Of a stretch of 64,000 nucleotides of DNA, positions 61,419 to 64,000 are shown piece by piece. Made by a program: the position numbers and the translations under genes. This DNA is from Micromonospora sp. LH3U1. GTDB lineage: Bacteria; Actinomycetota; Actinomycetes; Mycobacteriales; Micromonosporaceae. Every line of letters starts with the position of its first letter. Within the stretch, counting starts at the first letter, position 1. The stretch spans positions 4,215,501 through 4,279,500 of the forward strand of contig NZ_CP116936.1 in assembly GCF_028475105.1 (NCBI RefSeq). Reading direction: 5' to 3'. The notes under the pieces are model-generated. The model was not told the DNA's origin. It was given only the letters and a program-made list of their open reading frames with translations, and ran no database searches.

Positions 61419-61949
61419 ATGCGCAAGACCACCACCCTTGCCCTGATCGCCACCGGCCTCGTCGCGTTGGGTTGCGGCTCTGGCACTACCGACAACGCCA
61501 GCAGCTCCGGCGGCGGTGAGGGCGCCAAGGGCGACGACAAGCCCGCCAAGACCGCGAAGGTCGGCCAGCCGGCCCGCGACGGCAAGTTCGAGTTCACGGT
61601 GAAGTCGTCCAAGTGCGGCGTCGCCAAGATCGGCAGCGAGCCGCTCGCCCAGAAGGCGCAGGGGCAGTTCTGCCTGGTCACGGTGAACGTGAAGAACATC
61701 GGTAAGGAAGCGCAGATGTTCGACGGCAGCAGCCAGAAGGCGTACGCGGCCGACGGCACCGAGTACTCCGCCGACTCCGGCGCGGCGATCTACGCGAACA
61801 AGAACGCCGAGACGTTCCTCAACGACATCAACCCCGGCAACCAGGTCAACGGCGTCGTGGTCTTCGACATCCCGAAGAACGTCAAGCTCACCAAGCTCGA
61901 GCTGCACGACTCGATGTTCTCCGGCGGCGTCACCGTCGCCCTGAGCTGA
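61419..61949 (+). CDS. DUF4352-like secreted lipoprotein
   Basis: This 176-residue protein has signal peptide and lipobox LVALGC (C19), a Gly/Ser/Lys linker and a beta-sandwich domain (VGQPARDGKFEFTVKSSKCG, GQFCLVTVNVKNIGKEAQMF, NPGNQVNGVVVFDIPKNVKL) of the DUF4352/telokin-like type. Two Cys within the domain may form a disulfide. It would be anchored outside the membrane. AAGGAG precedes ATG 61419. A hairpin follows the gene. Confidence 0.85.
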   Translation: MRKTTTLALIATGLVALGCGSGTTDNASSSGGGEGAKGDDKPAKTAKVGQPARDGKFEFTVKSSKCGVAKIGSEPLAQKAQGQFCLVTVNVKNIGKEAQMFDGSSQKAYAADGTEYSADSGAAIYANKNAETFLNDINPGNQVNGVVVFDIPKNVKLTKLELHDSMFSGGVTVALS

Positions 61950-61956
61950 CACCTCG

Positions 61957-61992
61957 CGCCGAGGGCGGGGCCCGCGAAGCCCGTCCTCGGCG
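61957..61992 (+). terminator. Hairpin terminator after the lipoprotein gene
   Basis: CGCCGAGG-G-CGGG pairs with CCCG-T-CCTCGGCG, 12 pairs with one internal mismatch and a short loop, starting 8 nt after the lipoprotein stop. No T-run. It separates the lipoprotein from the DUF6119-like gene. Confidence 0.7.
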
Positions 61993-62044
61993 TACCCCTC
62001 CCCCGCACCACCGCCACCCCGATTCTCAACGCGAGGAGATCGAC

Positions 62045-63820
62045 GTGCGCCGTGCGAGCCAGCCGACCACGAGCAGGGCCACCACGACCAGACCGACCAA
62101 CCGCCGTGTCGTCCGCAAGGACGTCACCCATCCGCCGTACGAAGCACCCACCCTCTTCGACCTCGACCTGCCCGAGCGGCCGGAGGGCACCTATCTGACG
62201 TCGGTCTACCAGCTCGAACGGGTGACGCCGACCATCGAGGGCCTGCATGACGCGGTGAACCACCGCTACGTGCGACAGCACGACTTCCTGGTCGAGGAGC
62301 GCTTGGTCGCCGGTGCGCCGGCGCTGCTGGTGCACGGGACGGTGCCGCGCGAGCGGGCCGACTGGTGCGATGTGCTCGCCTCGTTGACCGGGGAGACGAT
62401 CGACCTGGGTTTCAGCAGTGGCGGTGCCGCGCTGCTCGTCGCGGTCGACGACCACGTCTACGCACTCGCCTATGGCACCGTCGGCCGCCACATGGTCGAC
62501 CTGGACCTGGCCAACTCGGGCTTCGGGATCGGCTTCGCGGTGCGCTCGCTCGCCCCCGACGAGATCAAGCAGGTACGCCGGCGGGTGTTCGGCACCACCG
62601 GCCGCGTCGACCGCAACATGGTCCCGGGCGGTCAGCACATCCGGATGTACGGCATCGACAAGTGGGGCGAGATCGTCGGCCAGGTCTGCGGGCGGACCTT
62701 CAACCCGAACCTCACCATCTGCCGGTCCACCGGCAAGGCCACCCCGGTCGAGGGCAGCGACACCCTGCGCATCCACCTCGGTGTCGAGCCCGCGAGTCTG
62801 CTCGCCGACCTGCGGGAGATCGACCGGGTCTGCAAGCAGGAGGCACCCTTCGCTGACCTGGAGTTCATAACCCAGATCCGACCGGTGCCGGCCCGGGACC
62901 CTCGGCTGTCGACAGTGGAGGAGCAGCTGGACCGGCTACTCCGGTTGCCGGATCCGGCGGAGGTCGGGCTGGCCGTACCGGGCCGGGTCTTCAGCGAGAT
63001 CGAGCGGGTCCGGTCGTACAAGCTTCGGGTGCCGAAGTCCGGCCTCCGCCCGGTGCACCTAACGGAGCTCACGCTGGCAGACGTCCTCGCGCAGACCGAG
63101 GGCGTCCCGGACGGCGAGCGGTGGGCGTCGCTCTGCAACGGACGCGTCACCCTCTACGCCGACGCGGCTGGCGACGAGGAGATCGGCTCGACGTCCGCGT
63201 CACGGTGGATCACTGCGCAGCTCGCCCACGGTGCGAGTCGGCTCCTGCTGCACGAGGGCGGCTGGTACGAGATCGGCGACCGGCACCGCGCGTTCCTCCG
63301 CGACGAGATCGAGCAGATCCTGGCCAGGCCGGCCAGCATCGCACTCCCGGCCTGGACCACCGACCTGGCGGACGAGGCGAAGTACAACGTCCACGCCGCC
63401 GAGGTCTGCGGTCTGACCCTGCTGGACCGGCAGCTGCTGCAGACAAACCAACACCCGCGCCGTATCGAGGCCTGTGACCTACTCGGACCCGACAACGAGC
63501 TGATTCATGTCAAGCGGGCCAAGGGCAGCGCGGCCTTGAGCCACCTCTTCGCGCAGGGCGCGGTGTCGGTTGACGCACTGCGGTACGAGGCTGACGCCCG
63601 CAACGCGCTCGTCGAGATGGTCGAGCGGCAGAGGTCGGGGCGGGTCGTCGACCTGAACTTCCAGCCCCGCAAGGTCATCTACGCGATCGCCCTCGGCTCC
63701 GGCAAGCCGCTCACCGTGGAGTCGCTCTTCACCTTCGCCCAGGTCGCGCTTTACCGGGCGATGAAGTCCCTGCGCAACGAGGGCGTCGAGGTCGAGGTCG
63801 TCGGCATCCCGTCCGCCTGA
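62045..63820 (+). CDS. DUF6119/TIGR04141-like sporadically distributed protein
   Basis: This 591-residue protein resembles the TIGR04141 (DUF6119) group. Features include GTYLTSVYQLERVTPTIEGL, the central GTVGRHMVDLDLANSGFGIG followed by FAVRSLAPDEI, then HIRMYGIDKWGEIVGQVCGR, and near the end ELIHVKRAKGSAALSHLFAQ followed by GAVSVDALRYEADAR. The family has a patchy distribution in genomes, often near restriction or defence genes; no activity is established. GTG 62045 has GAGGAG 6 nt upstream. The neighbouring restriction operon lies on the opposite strand. Confidence 0.7.
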   Translation: MRRASQPTTSRATTTRPTNRRVVRKDVTHPPYEAPTLFDLDLPERPEGTYLTSVYQLERVTPTIEGLHDAVNHRYVRQHDFLVEERLVAGAPALLVHGTVPRERADWCDVLASLTGETIDLGFSSGGAALLVAVDDHVYALAYGTVGRHMVDLDLANSGFGIGFAVRSLAPDEIKQVRRRVFGTTGRVDRNMVPGGQHIRMYGIDKWGEIVGQVCGRTFNPNLTICRSTGKATPVEGSDTLRIHLGVEPASLLADLREIDRVCKQEAPFADLEFITQIRPVPARDPRLSTVEEQLDRLLRLPDPAEVGLAVPGRVFSEIERVRSYKLRVPKSGLRPVHLTELTLADVLAQTEGVPDGERWASLCNGRVTLYADAAGDEEIGSTSASRWITAQLAHGASRLLLHEGGWYEIGDRHRAFLRDEIEQILARPASIALPAWTTDLADEAKYNVHAAEVCGLTLLDRQLLQTNQHPRRIEACDLLGPDNELIHVKRAKGSAALSHLFAQGAVSVDALRYEADARNALVEMVERQRSGRVVDLNFQPRKVIYAIALGSGKPLTVESLFTFAQVALYRAMKSLRNEGVEVEVVGIPSA

Positions 63821-63871
63821 TCCGTTCACGACATCAGCTCCACAGCATCCCGCTCAACAAAGGAGAGAACC

Positions 63872-64000
63872 ATGACCGAGCCCCACCACCAGCCGGACCC
63901 GTCGGCCGAGCCCTCGGCTCAGCCCGAGACCGTGGGCGCAACGAGCCCGCAGCCCGTCATCCGCAAAAGGTCCCAGGTCCGGTGGGTCATCGCCGGTGCT
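63872..64000 (+). CDS. N terminus of a putative membrane-anchored protein (cut by window end)
   Basis: Only 43 codons are present: MTEPHHQPDPSAEPSAQPET, a Pro/Ser/Gln-rich stretch, then VIRKRSQVRWVIAGA, which looks like a positive patch leading into a membrane helix. AAGGAGAG lies 6 nt before the ATG. The layout fits a cytosolic tail followed by a transmembrane segment and an outside domain, as in DUF4352-type proteins, but the rest is outside the window. Confidence 0.7.
   Translation, partial: MTEPHHQPDPSAEPSAQPETVGATSPQPVIRKRSQVRWVIAGA

Noticed and set aside
38646..63820. CRISPR array or cas genes
   Set aside because: No regularly spaced short repeats and no Cas-like proteins were seen.

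Overview
The window is very GC-rich and carries several hallmarks of a filamentous actinomycete, most likely Micromonosporaceae: frequent GTG starts, 4-nt start/stop overlaps, a Scr1-type XRE regulator followed by a DUF397 gene, a small DivIVA-like gene, and intergenic inverted repeats of the 'GATCTYG..GTTGTGGTG' kind. Family assignments come from reading motifs by eye; no database search was run.

Left part (1-38 kb), metabolism and transport. Bases 1-5581 hold the end of an aerobic CO dehydrogenase/xanthine dehydrogenase-type molybdoenzyme (coxL-like) and its maturation genes xdhC(-YHS), mocA, coxD, coxG and coxE, with a LysR gene converging on the end. Next come a cell-envelope cluster on the minus strand (CDP-alcohol phosphatidyltransferase, LTA-synthase-like sulfatase, FkbM methyltransferase), small regulators, a VOC protein, two membrane proteins, a NarL-type two-component system and a DUF1275 protein. 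A GntR/FCD regulator (16644-17324) converges on a tightly overlapped operon: Dpp/Opp-type peptide importer plus a signal-less gamma-glutamyltransferase (17321-24636). The same CGTATACA palindrome stands before the regulator and before the transporter, which suggests a self-contained regulon. After an MFS transporter comes a 1344-residue secreted GH2 glycosidase whose discoidin modules are inserted inside the catalytic architecture. It is preceded by two identical LacI-type palindromes. An NhaA-DsbA fusion, a TctCBA tricarboxylate transporter with a divergent TctDE-like two-component system, and a TAXI binding protein complete this part.

Right part (38.9-64 kb), conflict and defence. This stretch contains a type VII-secretion-style toxin/immunity cassette (38980-41219); a Uma2 nuclease-fold protein; a 1989-residue DUF4011/SF1 helicase/Vsr-like nuclease/DUF3320 protein; a HEPN-like/CBS protein; a Scr1/DUF397 pair; and a seven-gene minus-strand operon (61170 down to 51297). 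That operon comprises an HTH-N6 methylase, HsdM, HsdS, HsdR, two nuclease-like proteins and an Mrr-N-like winged helix. A lipoprotein and a DUF6119/TIGR04141-like protein follow on the plus strand.

The most promising candidates for something undescribed are the expanded type I restriction operon with its second methylase and three accessory genes; the phase-shifted discoidin insertion in the GH2 enzyme; the orphan T7SS-style toxin/immunity cassette; and the GntR-controlled gamma-glutamyl-peptide uptake operon.
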